DNA of 64,000 bases from assembly GCA_002077045.2 (NCBI GenBank), contig KZ111146.1, positions 1,064,215 through 1,128,214 of the forward strand, in the 5' to 3' direction. Of the stretch, positions 10,844-20,877 are shown piece after piece. Position numbers and translations under genes: made by a program. Each line of letters begins with the position of its first letter. The stretch's first letter is position 1. The notes under the pieces were generated by a model that saw nothing but the letters and a program-made list of their open reading frames with translations, did no database searches and was not told the DNA's origin. This stretch comes from Rachicladosporium sp. CCFEE 5018. Lineage: Eukaryota; Ascomycota; Dothideomycetes; Cladosporiales; Cladosporiaceae.

Positions 10844-11363
10844 TTGCACCGCCGATTTGTATGTGTTCGGTGTACCAAGTCCCTCCTTCGGGATGTCACT
10901 TCGTGCGTGCCGTGGATGTGTGAAGCAGTGTGCCTCACTGCCGTTGATGCTGGTCCTGTTGCTGCCGCCGCCGCCTGCCACTCACGCCGCCTCACACACC
11001 AGGACGATGATGACAATATACCTTGCGTTCAATGATGCTGCTCTCCTCCGTGTTGCAGTGTTGATGTGTAGTATGTGCACTGCTTGATCAGTCACTGCGG
11101 TGCTCGAGTAAAGTCAAAGAATCTCAAGTCGAAGCCGTGCAATCGGGAAACGCTCATACCCCGCGCTATCCCAAAGGAGACTAAAGTACCAGCCATCGCG
11201 TAGGGCTGGCAGGTGGCCGCGGTGTGAGCTCACGCGATGAAACGGCAGCAGAGGTGCTGCTGAGAACACGCGCACAACAGTTCAGGAAAACAAACACTGC
11301 CAAAGTCTGGACCAATACAGCACATCGACCTACCGTGCACATCTCGCCCACCACACCGCCACA
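10844..11363. promoter_or_regulatory. Divergent PRP5/HMG-box promoter region (A)
   Basis: 520 nt between divergent starts. About 11131-11250 is almost unchanged in block B (34677-34792), while the sequence just beside it is not. The conserved part holds a perfect 10-nt palindrome GTGAGCTCAC (11224-11233) and an inverted repeat CCAGCC/GGCTGG (11189-11194 / 11204-11209). A shared control element is inferred. Confidence 0.45.
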
Positions 11364-12595
11364 ATGCTCGGCCGGCAGGTCACCTTCCTCCTCCGCGGGC
11401 CACAACTCCCCCTTCGTCTGGCCACATCCTCGAAACAATGTCTCTCGGCCCGATTACTACACACCACGCCAGCCGCACTCGGCGTGACTGCCTCAAAGCC
11501 CGGACGACCCAAGAAAGCTGTCGGAGAGCCAAGCCGAGTAATCAAACGCGCCGTCAAACGCGTCGCGAAGAAGCCAGCTTCAGACCCTGACGATGCCGCC
11601 TCACAACAAGTCGCCGCGAAGCAAGCAGGCACGACCCCGAAGACGAAAGCCAACGCAAAGGCTGCCAACCCCAAAGCAGTAAAGAAGGTAAAGAAGGCGA
11701 CACCTCCGAGGAAGGTCTACACGGAAGCACAACTCGCTGCAAAGAAAGAGCGAGCCGCGAGAGCAAAGGCAGCCAAGGACGTAAAGTCGCTCAAAGCCGC
11801 TGCTCTCTCCCCACCCAAAATCGTGCCCTCGAACGCGTACCTTCAATTCATACAAGCGCACAAAGGTGACCTTCAGTCGTTGGTGAATGCAGAGAAGGAG
11901 AAACTCCCCGCAGGCAGCAAGTTGAACATCAAGGGCACCTTGACGGAACACTCGAAGAACCTCTCGGCAGCGTGGAAGGAGCAGTCGCCGGCTGATATTG
12001 AAGTAAGGATGTACCCTGCGTGCAACCCCGCGAATTCGTTACTGATAACACAAACAGCACTTCAACCACCTTGCCCACACCACCACAGAAACCCACCAAG
12101 CTGCCTACAAGTCCTGGGTCCAATCTCACACCCCAGATGAAATCAAGCTCGCGAACTCCGCGCGCCGCTCACTCCGCCGTCGGGAGTCCTCGAGTAGCAG
12201 CGGCTCAGAGCCTGCGAAGAACAGGCGCACACGCTGGCCCGCGATCCTCGACGACCGCGAGCCTAAAGCCGCTGTGCAGCCTTACATCCAGTTTAGTATT
12301 GCAAGGAATGCGAGTGGGGATTTTAAGCATTTGCCGTTGATTGAGCGGAGTAAGCTGATTGGGGAGGAGTGGAAGGCGCTTGAGGTGGGGGAGAAGAAGG
12401 CATGTATTTCTGCGTGACGTTACTGGATTGATATCGAGGACGTCAGCTGACTTGGTGGTGTAGAAATACGAGACGCTGCATTCCGCGGACCGCGAGCGTT
12501 ATATCGATGAGTATAGCTCTGTTCACGGCCACGCGCCGTTGGCGCAGTTGGAGAGCCAGCATCCGGAATTGACGAGCGCTGCTTCTGCCGCGTAA
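11364..12595 (+). CDS. Mitochondrial two-HMG-box protein (copy A)
   Basis: Three exons, 11364-12002, 12058-12399 and 12464-12595, give 370 residues. The N-terminus (MLGRQVTFLL, then SARLLHTTPA) is an Arg-rich amphipathic presequence with a typical cleavage region. A long Lys/Ala-rich linker follows, then two HMG-box-like segments, one starting at SNAYLQFIQ and one at VQPYIQFSIA. This is the layout of Abf2/mtHMG-type proteins that package mitochondrial DNA, so nucleoid compaction is the likely role. The second intron (12400-12463) has a GC donor (GCATGT); the homeolog has GTAAGT there. Placing the donor elsewhere breaks the frame. Confidence 0.82.
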
Positions 12596-12949
12596 GCTAT
12601 CCGAACCCAGGGAATGCAGCAAGCGATTTACGAGGCGTTGTGGCAATATGGAGTGGGCGCTGTGGATGTACGGTAATGGCAACGGACAGGCTCCATTGCC
12701 AGGACTGCTATGGACAAAGGCGTTTCATTTGTGAGTAAGAGGAGGAGGGTTATGTGCATACTGACGGCAACGGTCTTGTAAGGTATCTCTGTGAGCTATA
12801 CTATGCCACAATGCTCTCCCTCTACCACTACATCACCACATGAACGCCCGCCCGTCTTGCCTTGAGAGAGCACACAGGAGCCTTCCTCTGTCTCTGCCGA
12901 ATATCCCAAACGCCACGCTAAGTCAACATTTCTCCCTTTCCACGATCAC
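12596..12949. other. Convergent intergenic region (A)
   Basis: 354 nt between converging genes, with a pyrimidine-rich part next to the C2H2 stop. No gene seen. Confidence 0.5.
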
Positions 12950-14521
12950 TCACAAACTCATCATACCCTCCCCACTCCTCGCCATCGCCACCCCCTCAAC
13001 CTCCTCCGTCGCCCCCCTCTTCCTCTTTCCCCTCCTCCTCAAACTCAACACCTCCCCAAACCACATCTCCCAAGCCCCCTCCCCACCCTCCAACAACACC
13101 TTCCCATGCCCCGTCGCCTCGAAATGCCTCCTCAGCCCCTCCCTCCGCGTATCAACATACGCGCAGTCCGGACATCCTACGCCCGCCTCACTGTCATGCA
13201 CGCCTCTCACGTGCTTGGCGCGGTTTGAGGAATCGCTGAAGCCCTCGCCGCAAATGTGGCAGAGGAACTTCTTGACTGGAGCTCCGTGGCACGCAGAGCG
13301 GAGATGCGTTTTTAGGAGATCGCGGTAGGCGAAGGTTTTGTTGCAGTTTGGGTGCGGGCAGGCGTAGGGTCGCTCGCCAGTGTGGGTTTTGAGGTGGACG
13401 TTCAGTTGTTGGGAGGTGACGAACGCGGCGCCGCAGCCTGGGATATGGCAGGCGTGGGGTTTGAATTGAGTGTGGGAGTGTAGGTGGCGGATTAGTTTTG
13501 GTTTCGTTGGGAAGGGAGGGGCGAGGCAGCCGACCCAGTGGCAGGGGTGCGAAGTGTGCGTGCTGTGGAGGTGTGTGGAGAGGATGTGGGTGTGAAGTGC
13601 TTGGGGGGTTGGGAATGACAGCGAGCAGGGTGCTGGGTGGGCCCAGTGGCAGGTGTAGAGGCCTGTCTGTGGGGACATGACGGTGGCGCCTTGAAGTCGC
13701 CGGTGGCCGCCTCGTGATGTTGATGGACGGGAGGAGGTTGAGCTTGCTGGCGTACTGCGGGTGGTAACTGGGGAGGTCTGGTAGGGTGTCGTTGGTTGGT
13801 GAAGGGCTGCTGTGAGGAGGGAGCTCATGTCATGCTCAGAAGTGCAAGCTGGGTCGCAGCATGCAGCTGGAGACTTCTGATGGTATGTCGGTGGCTGTAG
13901 TGGTCGATGCCAGGGTACGTAGCCATGTAGGTGGTCGACATGCGAGTGACCATGAGAGGGACAAATGTCGGACATGCAACACGTCGTGCAGGCTGCTGGT
14001 GCGACCTCACAGCAAGGGTCTGGACCTTCGTCGCATGACGGATCATCGCAACAGCCTGCTATGGCTGGGTCGTCGCATCCGAGATCGTGGCACGGTACGT
14101 GAACTTCTGGTGGGAGACTGCAGTAGTCATGTGGGATTTCGCATGGCGCGTGGACAGCCGCGGCCGTGTCGCCTATACAGCAGGGCTCTGGACTGTGAGG
14201 CTCCCAACATGGTTCACATGGCGAGCTAGCTGAGCAAGGGAGATCGCAGCAGAAGACCTCGTCGTAGTTGGCAAAGGTGTTTGAGCTCTGGTACTGCGCC
14301 GTCGAGCTGGGTGGTTGGAGGTCGTGTGTCGAAGAATCCATGCTGCTGATGGGACGAGGGTAGTCCGCCATGCCGTGCATCTCGTGATCTTGCAAACCAT
14401 CTAGAGCCTGTCTAGATGCCGCAACGCTAGTCCAGTCAATGGTTTGCCATTGCCAATCGCAAAGTGACGATGTCTCAAGAACTGACCCTGTCATCAAGGT
14501 GGTCAATTCCCCCGCACCCAA
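12950..14521 (-). CDS. C2H2 zinc-finger factor with Cys-rich N-terminus (A)
   Basis: Intronless, 523 residues. Residues 291-472 hold six C2H2-type fingers: CHWAHPAPC, CHWVGC, CHIPGC, CPHPNC, CHIC and CPDC units. The linkers between fingers 3 and 4 include TGERPY, so DNA binding is likely. Residues 91-226 carry 23 cysteines in motifs such as CCDLPC, CCDDPSC and CCDPAC, plus the His-rich HGHSHVDHLH. This Cys/His-rich region suggests metal sensing, as in zinc-responsive Zap1/ZafA-type factors, but I cannot assign it to that family. A Ser/Thr/Pro-rich spacer (about 240-280) separates the two halves. Confidence 0.75.
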   Translation of the reverse strand: MGAGELTTLMTGSVLETSSLCDWQWQTIDWTSVAASRQALDGLQDHEMHGMADYPRPISSMDSSTHDLQPPSSTAQYQSSNTFANYDEVFCCDLPCSASSPCEPCWEPHSPEPCCIGDTAAAVHAPCEIPHDYCSLPPEVHVPCHDLGCDDPAIAGCCDDPSCDEGPDPCCEVAPAACTTCCMSDICPSHGHSHVDHLHGYVPWHRPLQPPTYHQKSPAACCDPACTSEHDMSSLLTAALHQPTTPYQTSPVTTRSTPASSTSSRPSTSRGGHRRLQGATVMSPQTGLYTCHWAHPAPCSLSFPTPQALHTHILSTHLHSTHTSHPCHWVGCLAPPFPTKPKLIRHLHSHTQFKPHACHIPGCGAAFVTSQQLNVHLKTHTGERPYACPHPNCNKTFAYRDLLKTHLRSACHGAPVKKFLCHICGEGFSDSSNRAKHVRGVHDSEAGVGCPDCAYVDTRREGLRRHFEATGHGKVLLEGGEGAWEMWFGEVLSLRRRGKRKRGATEEVEGVAMARSGEGMMSL

Positions 14522-14647
14522 ATCCGACCAGGGTCAAGCACGTGGCAATCGCGACTCCACACCCCACCTGCACCTACCCATTGACTAACTTTACCACCCT
14601 TCCGCGCATCACTCCTTCCCTTACTCACCGACAGACCCTCCCTCGCA

Positions 14648-15241
14648 ATGGGCAACTGCTTCGGCAAGCCCTCCTCTAGCGATCAGAACTTCTCAGGCGA
14701 AGGCCGCACACTTGGCGCATCCGCAGCGCGACCCGCTGCAGCTGGAGCGACGAGTGCGAAGATCTCGGCGCCACAAGCTGGGAGGACACTAGGCGCGAGA
14801 CCTGTTGCCGCGACAGAGGGGGGACAGCTGAGTCCAGGCGAGGCGGCGAGACGGGCGGCTGAGGTGCGTACAAGTCCTCTGTCTTTGAGTGAAGATGGGA
14901 CGAAGATGCAGAAGTCACGATATGCTGCACGAGGAGCGCAGCGGATGGTCGCAACGGCGTGGCTGTGAGATCTGCAGTCCAATAGTCCGAGTCTGCCATG
15001 CGGTTCACCCATGCTCAAGCTCGCCCCATCCACCACGAATGAGTGCCCGAGTCCGGATGTTGGCTGACGAGCCATACAGGATCGACTCAACTCCTCTCGC
15101 ACGCAGAACAGCGGCAAGCTAGGCAAACAACTCTCAGCACAGAAGGCGCAGACACAGACCGAGACGCTCGCGCAGACAGCAAAGGAGAACCTGGCACGGC
15201 GAGAAGCAGATCAAGCCGGTGTTGTGAGGAACTATAACTGA
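14648..15241 (+). CDS. Small N-acylated membrane-anchored protein (A)
   Basis: Exons 14648-14863 and 15080-15241 give 125 residues. MGNCFGKPSSS is a clear dual acylation signal: Gly2 for N-myristoylation and Cys4 for palmitoylation. The middle contains two GRTLGA repeats. The C-terminus is a Gln/Ala/Lys-rich helix ending in NYN. The 216-nt intron has a GTGCGT donor and CAG acceptor; it is far more diverged between homeologs than the exons, which supports the splice. Conserved small proteins of this style occur in ascomycetes, but I do not know a function. A peripheral role at the plasma or vacuolar membrane is inferred. Confidence 0.7.
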
Positions 15242-15498
15242 GCTGTTCAACGGCGACAGCAAGCATCCGAGGGAGCGTTTGACGATCGATCTACAGAAAG
15301 CATGGCGAGGTAGCGATGTTCTCTTGAGTCAGCTTGAAGGTCAAGGAGACAGACTCTGGGGTAATAATGCAACATTGCTTGGCTGGAACATGAATCGGCG
15401 TGTACTGCATTTCAGCGATTTCGCTCACAACATGGAGCTTTGCCCTCTGTCTTTCCATCAAAAGTCACTTTGTATCCGCTCCCTTGGTCCTGGCTTAT

Positions 15499-16761
15499 CT
15501 ACTTACTCGACAATGCCGTCACGCCCGGCAACTCCTTGCCCTCGAGCAGTTCCAAACTCGCTCCGCCTCCTGTAGACACATGCGACAGCTTCTCCTCAAC
15601 GCCGTACTTCGCGGCCACTGTCGCAGTATCACCACCGCCAATAATGACAATCTTGCCCTTCCCAGCCGCCGCAACCGCAGCATCCATAGTCTTCTTCGTG
15701 CCATTTGCGAACTTGTCCATCTCGAACACCCCAGGCGGCCCGTTCCACAAGATCGTCTCAGCGGCATTGATAGTCTCCTCCGCGAGCTTGATGCTCTTCT
15801 CCCCGCAATCAAGTCCCATCCAGCCCTCCGGAATACCTTCACTGTCCGTAGCATAGCCCGTCTCAGCATCAGCAGCAAACTTGCTCGCCGTGACAAAGTC
15901 AACAGGCAGCACAACCTTAACATTATTCTTCTTCGCCTTCTCCATAAGCTCCGGCACTTTCTTCGCGCCCGCCTCATCAAAAAGCGAGTTCCCAATCTTC
16001 ATCCCGTCCAACGTCTTCTTGAACGTGAACGCCATACCACCACATACCAGCAGCGAGTCCACCTTGTCCAGCAAATTTTCAATCAACTGTATCTTATCGC
16101 TCACCTTCGCACCTCCTAGAATAGCGAGAAAAGGTCGCTTCGGCGACTCGAGAGCCTTGGCGAAATACTCCAGCTCCTTCTTCATCAGGAACCCGGCGGC
16201 TTTTTGCGGCAAGTCGACGCCGACCATGGAGCTGTGAGCGCGGTGTGCGGTGCCGAAGGCGTCGTTGACGTAGATGTCTCCGAGCGCTGTCAGGCCCTTT
16301 CGGAATTTCTCCACGTCCGCTTTATTAGCTTTCGTCTTGTTGCCATCCTTATCCTTCGCGCTTCCTTCCTCCTCAATGTGGAACCGCAGGTTCTCTAACA
16401 GCACGACGCCGCCATCTTTCGTGCTGTTGACAGTCTCCTCGACCTCCTTGCCCACGCAGTCAGACGTGAAGGTGACTTTCTTGCCATCTAGCAGTTTCTC
16501 CAGCTCCGCGGCAACAGGTTTGAGCGAGTACTTCGGGTTTGCCTTGCCGTCTGGTCGCCCGAGATGCGACATGAGGACCACGGCTTTAGCGCCATGGTCA
16601 ATTGCGTATTTGATCGTGGGAAGGGCGCCGACGATGCGCTGATTATTTGTGATCTTGGAGTTGGTCTCTTTGTCGAGCGGCACGTTGAAGTCAACGCGGA
16701 TTAGGACTCGTTTGCCTTTGAGATCGACGTCAGCGATGCTGAGCTTGTTGGAGAGAGACAT
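15499..16761 (-). CDS. pgk1: Phosphoglycerate kinase (copy A)
   Basis: Converts 1,3-bisphosphoglycerate and ADP to 3-phosphoglycerate and ATP in glycolysis, in the cytosol. Intronless, 420 residues, close to the usual 416-418 for fungi. Hallmarks: RVDFNVPLD near the N-terminus, SHLGRPDG, the hinge region ILGGAKVSDK, WNGPPGVFE, and the nucleotide loop GGGDTATVAAKYG. It differs from copy B at only five residues that I can find. The two short converging genes 15242-15498 apart leave no room for another gene. Confidence 0.97.
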   Translation of the reverse strand: MSLSNKLSIADVDLKGKRVLIRVDFNVPLDKETNSKITNNQRIVGALPTIKYAIDHGAKAVVLMSHLGRPDGKANPKYSLKPVAAELEKLLDGKKVTFTSDCVGKEVEETVNSTKDGGVVLLENLRFHIEEEGSAKDKDGNKTKANKADVEKFRKGLTALGDIYVNDAFGTAHRAHSSMVGVDLPQKAAGFLMKKELEYFAKALESPKRPFLAILGGAKVSDKIQLIENLLDKVDSLLVCGGMAFTFKKTLDGMKIGNSLFDEAGAKKVPELMEKAKKNNVKVVLPVDFVTASKFAADAETGYATDSEGIPEGWMGLDCGEKSIKLAEETINAAETILWNGPPGVFEMDKFANGTKKTMDAAVAAAGKGKIVIIGGGDTATVAAKYGVEEKLSHVSTGGGASLELLEGKELPGVTALSSK

Positions 16762-16856
16762 GGTTGCTATGGTGAGAGTGAAATAAGAGACAAGTAGCTA
16801 CTTCGGTCTGAGTAATTCAGATCAGCAACAATGTCAACAAAAAGAAGAGAGCTCTC

Positions 16857-16861
16857 ATTGG
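16857..16861 (-). promoter_or_regulatory. CCAAT box upstream of PGK (A)
   Basis: CCAAT on the minus strand, about 96 nt before the PGK start. The same box lies at 40397-40401 in block B, in conserved surroundings. CCAAT boxes are bound by the HAP/CBC complex and are common in strongly expressed fungal genes. Function is inferred from position only. Confidence 0.4.
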
Positions 16862-17166
16862 AAATTGTGCCCCACCAAACTCAAGAACAGCGTTGCGGGG
16901 CAGGCGCGATGTCATGCTCCGAGTCGCGCCGAGACTCGTGAGTGATGCGCGTGATGTGAGCATCAATGCGGGTGAAGGCACTGCAGACTAGAGATTCGAT
17001 GATAGATGAATGTTTCGAGTAGATGGATCGTACCTAACCTTGTCTGACCCGTGCTTGAACGCCATACAGATGCACCCAATCTGAAGCCACCAACGCCTTG
17101 CGAGAAGCACAATGCACCATCCAGACATCCGATGCGCCCCTTTTTCCATGCTCTTTCTTATAGCAC

Positions 17167-18275
17167 TCATACGATGGGCACTTCCAGTTGACTGACGACT
17201 TCTGGGTCGGCCGAGTTCGTGAGGGATAAATATGCCGTCCATGCTATTCCTATCGTGCTGACGAAGGGCTGCGATGGTCAGTGGACGTTCCCTTGCAAGT
17301 TGAAATTGCTGCTACTCACGATCTGAAATTGTATTGGCACTATCCGGAAGTTCAGTGCCTGCACCAGTGGCCAGACCAGGAAGTTCGCCTTCAGCGCCGG
17401 TATGTAGACGTCCTGGAACTTGCGGATGATCGCTCGCTTCCCACCGCCCTCTGCCACTGTCATGAACGTGAAGAAGCATGCCAGACCTGAGCGGATTGTC
17501 AGCACTGTTGTCGTATTCTCTGATCATACGGAGTATACACACCGACTGGCGCAAAAAGCAATTGATCAAACGCCACCCTCTTCATCGCCGCCACCGAAGC
17601 ATGTCCCGCTACCAAAGGAAATGTCTTGCTCAGAAACGCGAACCACTTATGCTGTAGCGGTGTCATAATGAAAGGGTATGCCATGAACCTCACCGTTCTC
17701 TCAAAATCGAACGGCGGCGGCCCTCTCTTCGACGCAGGCGATGTCCAATCATTCTCCGGCCAGGGCACTTTCTTATCGAGCTCTTGGATCTCTATCGAGA
17801 AGAAGTCATCGCGGGTTGCGTCGCCGGCGGCTAGCGAGTTTCGTCGTTCGCGACGCATGCGGACTGCTGTGAGGGTTTGGGCGACTGTGTCTGCTATGCC
17901 ACCAAGGACCTGAGTGTAGTTGTTAGATGACTGGGCTGGATTACATGAATGGCGTACGGGAGGAGCGTACGGCATTGGTGATCATCGTTGTAAGGACTGG
18001 CCGGCTTGCGTAGTAGCCATTGAACTTGCGCACTAGTATAGAGACCATGGTGATCTGGATGAGGAAGACGATGGCGTGGAGTAAGGGCTATGTGCATGTT
18101 AGCATTCCGCGTGGTAGCCTCCGGCGCATTGCATGTCTTTTGGTTGCAGCGCTCGCCGCACATGCTCGTACACTGCAACGTTTCATGCATTGTCCACAGC
18201 ACTTACAATGCGACCCTTGATCCACCTCGAGTTCAACTGCCTCAACACGCGTTTCCGCGTATCGTTGACAACCAT
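17167..18275 (-). CDS. Mpv17/PMP22-family membrane protein (copy A)
   Basis: Five exons: 18275-18207, 18087-17971, 17909-17543, 17486-17320 and 17268-17167, at least 273 residues. Family signatures are SRPVLTTMITNAVLGGIADT, DFERTVRFMAYPF, PLQHKWFAFL, RVAFDQLLFAPVG and a C-terminal NFRIVPIQFQIPFVS. Mpv17/PMP22 proteins are four-helix channels of the inner mitochondrial or peroxisomal membrane. A further hydrophobic segment lies near the N-terminus (PLLHAIVFLIQITMVSILV). The start at 18275 is the first ATG of a frame that stays open about 70 nt further upstream, so the true N-terminus may be longer and lie in an unseen exon. Confidence 0.82.
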
Positions 18276-18961
18276 CTTCGCATCCAGACCGCGAAATGGG
18301 AAATTCCAAGTAGGGGCCCGATAGAGACTGGCGATTGCTCGATGGTGATGCAATCACTCCGGGAGCATAGTAGTGGAACGTGCGGTCGAGGCTTGATTCC
18401 GGATTGCGAGGGTCACTGGGGTGGGAGATGGGCGGAGCGGAGAGGAGGGCTAGGAGTGCGATCTCAAGAGATTGACTGCGAGTATCAACTGTGTTTCACA
18501 AGCACGAGAGTACAGTCAGAGAGGTGCGTAGGTGCTGCGACTGCCAGGCGGCACCGAGGGCTGCATCTCAGATCGACATCATGCGGCGGCGGCTAGTTTG
18601 AGCCTCCCGCTCTGGGGTCACATTTGAGTTCAGCTTACCTAACGCCAGCCAATGCTCTCCAAGTCAACGGCTTTCTTCGTTTCAGCGCCGCAATGGCAAT
18701 GAAGAGGCAGGTTCTCGCACCTCGTCAACATCATGCTGACTCTTACTTTTCAGAATCCCGAAAGCGCAGAATTGGCCTTGGGGTTTGATTCCGGTTCATC
18801 AATCCTTCTCATATTTCCCTTCCTCCCACACAATCTCTCGGATGACGTGCCGGTAACGACATTGCTTTTCGTACATGAGCTCTCTATCCGTCTGATAAGG
18901 TCGGGTACTCTTCTGCCATGCTTTCTGCACACCTTCCTTGTCGTCTAAACATACCGCAGCC
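18276..18961. other. Divergent intergenic region (A)
   Basis: About 690 nt between the Mpv17-family and transporter starts. The first 150-200 nt may include an extra 5' exon of the Mpv17-family gene: a Pro/Ser/Arg-rich frame is open in block B, but block A has a 1-nt indel that breaks it. The rest looks like promoter sequence. Confidence 0.45.
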
Positions 18962-20368
18962 ATGGGCCAAGACGCCTCCGAGCTGATTGTACCTTTCCTG
19001 GGCGCTTTACAAGCTTCAGTTGCTGTCTTGCTCACTATCTTCGCCGGCGTTGTAGCTTCTCAATTTCAGCTCATTGGCGAGACATCATCGAAGGAGATTT
19101 CAAAAGTGTGCGTGAGGCTGTTCCTGCCGGCATTGTTGATTGTCAATGTCGGGTCAGAGCTGCATCTCGACACAGTAAGTATTCCTGTCAGGGCAAGCCG
19201 AGCGTACAATCATGCCACTGACAGTCACAGGGTATCCGATATGTCCCAATCCTTATCTGGAGTATGGCCTACCAGCTCCTCTCCTTGCTATTCGGTCTGG
19301 GGTTGACGCGGATCTTCAAGATGCCCTCCTGGATTACCCCAGCTTTGGCATTCAACAACACGACAAGCTTACCTCTGCTTCTGGTGCAAGCTCTAGACGC
19401 TGCGGGAATACTCGACAGCATAGACAGCTCGTCTGGCGTCGTCGAACGCGCTAAGAGCTATTTTCTGGTGAACGCGATGATCAGCAACTCGCTGACTTTT
19501 GCTCTTGGGCCAAAGTTCCTTGACTGCTCCGAAGACATGGATGCTTCGGAGCGCAAGGGAGAAGACCACCCTGGAGAAGACCCAGACGAGGTGCTTGAGT
19601 CTCAGATCCGCGAAGCGTCGCAAACGAATGAAGAGACCTCTCTTCTTCCTCGCCCTGTAGCACGAGGCATCACTCGCGCAACTCTCAAGACCTCGTCCAA
19701 GTGGCACGCCCTGTACGACCCACTACCTCACTGGGCGCAAGAAACGCTTCTCTTTCTCTACCAATTCGTCAACCCGCCCGTGATCGGCGCTGTCCTTGGC
19801 GCGCTCATTGGTCTGACTCCAACCTTGCACCGCCTGTTCTTCTCCATCCAGGACGAAGGTGGCTACCTGAACGCCTGGCTCACCTCTGCTCTTCGGAACG
19901 TCGGAGATCTCTTCGCCGCTCTTCAAGTCATAGTCGTCGGCATCAAGCTCTCGACCGCCATGCTGAAATGGAAGAAAGGCGAAGCATCCGGCACCATGCC
20001 TTGGGGCCCCTTCGTGCTGGTTTCGATCGTAAGGTTTGTAGTATGGCCAGCAGTTTCGATTCCGGTGATCTACTTTGTGGCCACAAAGACAGGCACGCTT
20101 AGCGAGGATCCGATGCTGTGGTTTGCTATGATGTTGATGCCTACTGGCCCGCCGGCTTTGAGCCTGACAGCTATGGCTGATACGTACGGGGCTGAAGAAG
20201 AGGAGAGAATGAGCATCGCGAAGTTTCTGACGGTAAGAGTCTACCGCTGATCGATAATGTGACAACATACTAACCAAAGCACGCCAGGTGTCTTACGCAA
20301 TATCACCACTGATCTGCTTCGCGGTCGTCGGCAGCCTGAAGGCGTCTCAGGCTGCCGCTTCTGCGTAA
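18962..20368 (+). CDS. Auxin-efflux-carrier-type transporter (copy A)
   Basis: Exons 18962-19174, 19231-20232 and 20288-20368 give 431 residues. It belongs to the membrane transport protein (AEC/PIN-like) family. Hydrophobic helices fill both halves around a hydrophilic, acidic central loop (about residues 175-245, with SERKGEDHPGEDPDE and EETSLLP). Conserved elements include LFLPALLIVNVGSEL, NNTTSLPLL, NPPVIGAVLGALIGL and the C-terminal MPTGPPALSLTAMAD. Fungal members (yeast Ecm3-like) are thought to sit in the ER or plasma membrane; the substrate is unknown. Both splice junctions keep frame and sit in conserved helices. Confidence 0.87.
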
Positions 20369-20877
20369 ACTGAAAGGTCTTCCTACCACCGCAGCTACCT
20401 CACGACTCTACATGCGTGCCATGCTACAGTAGGTGCTGCTATCCTTGTTTTTCCCTTGCGCGTCGCTAAGTGAATGTAAACTTCACGTGCTACTCTGCAA
20501 AGTTCCTTTCACTTCATATCCTTCGGAACGCTACTGATGCCACAGGCTAAAGAACCCTCAAGGCAGACTTTCCGCCTCAGAACATGACGCTAAACCTCTT
20601 TGCGACAATCAGACACATTCACAAGCCAAGAAGTGAAGACTTTCGCCGTGTGAAGGACAGAGGTCTAGCAAGTGGCATGTGGACTGTCGCTGGATGGACT
20701 ATTCAATAGTTTTTGGCTACACTGGATCGTGAGATCACTCATACTCTTGCAACCTCTTCTTCGACAGCGCCTCCGATCCGACTACTCCTCCTAGGACACC
20801 TCCTTGTACAACACTCTGCTCTACCCTTCTGACCACAATATACTACTATACAGACTCGGGTCAAAAGTACAACTAGG
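20369..20877. other. Tandem intergenic region (A)
   Basis: 509 nt between two plus-strand genes, probably a 3' UTR and the exonuclease promoter. No structured element recognised. Confidence 0.45.

Noticed and set aside
7229..10981. A 1,250-residue single-exon PRP5 starting at 10981
   Set aside because: It reads through three good introns, and its extra 46 N-terminal residues look like translated promoter, with poor agreement between copies.
15400..16119. A 239-codon plus-strand frame opposite phosphoglycerate kinase
   Set aside because: Shadow of the strongly biased PGK coding sequence.
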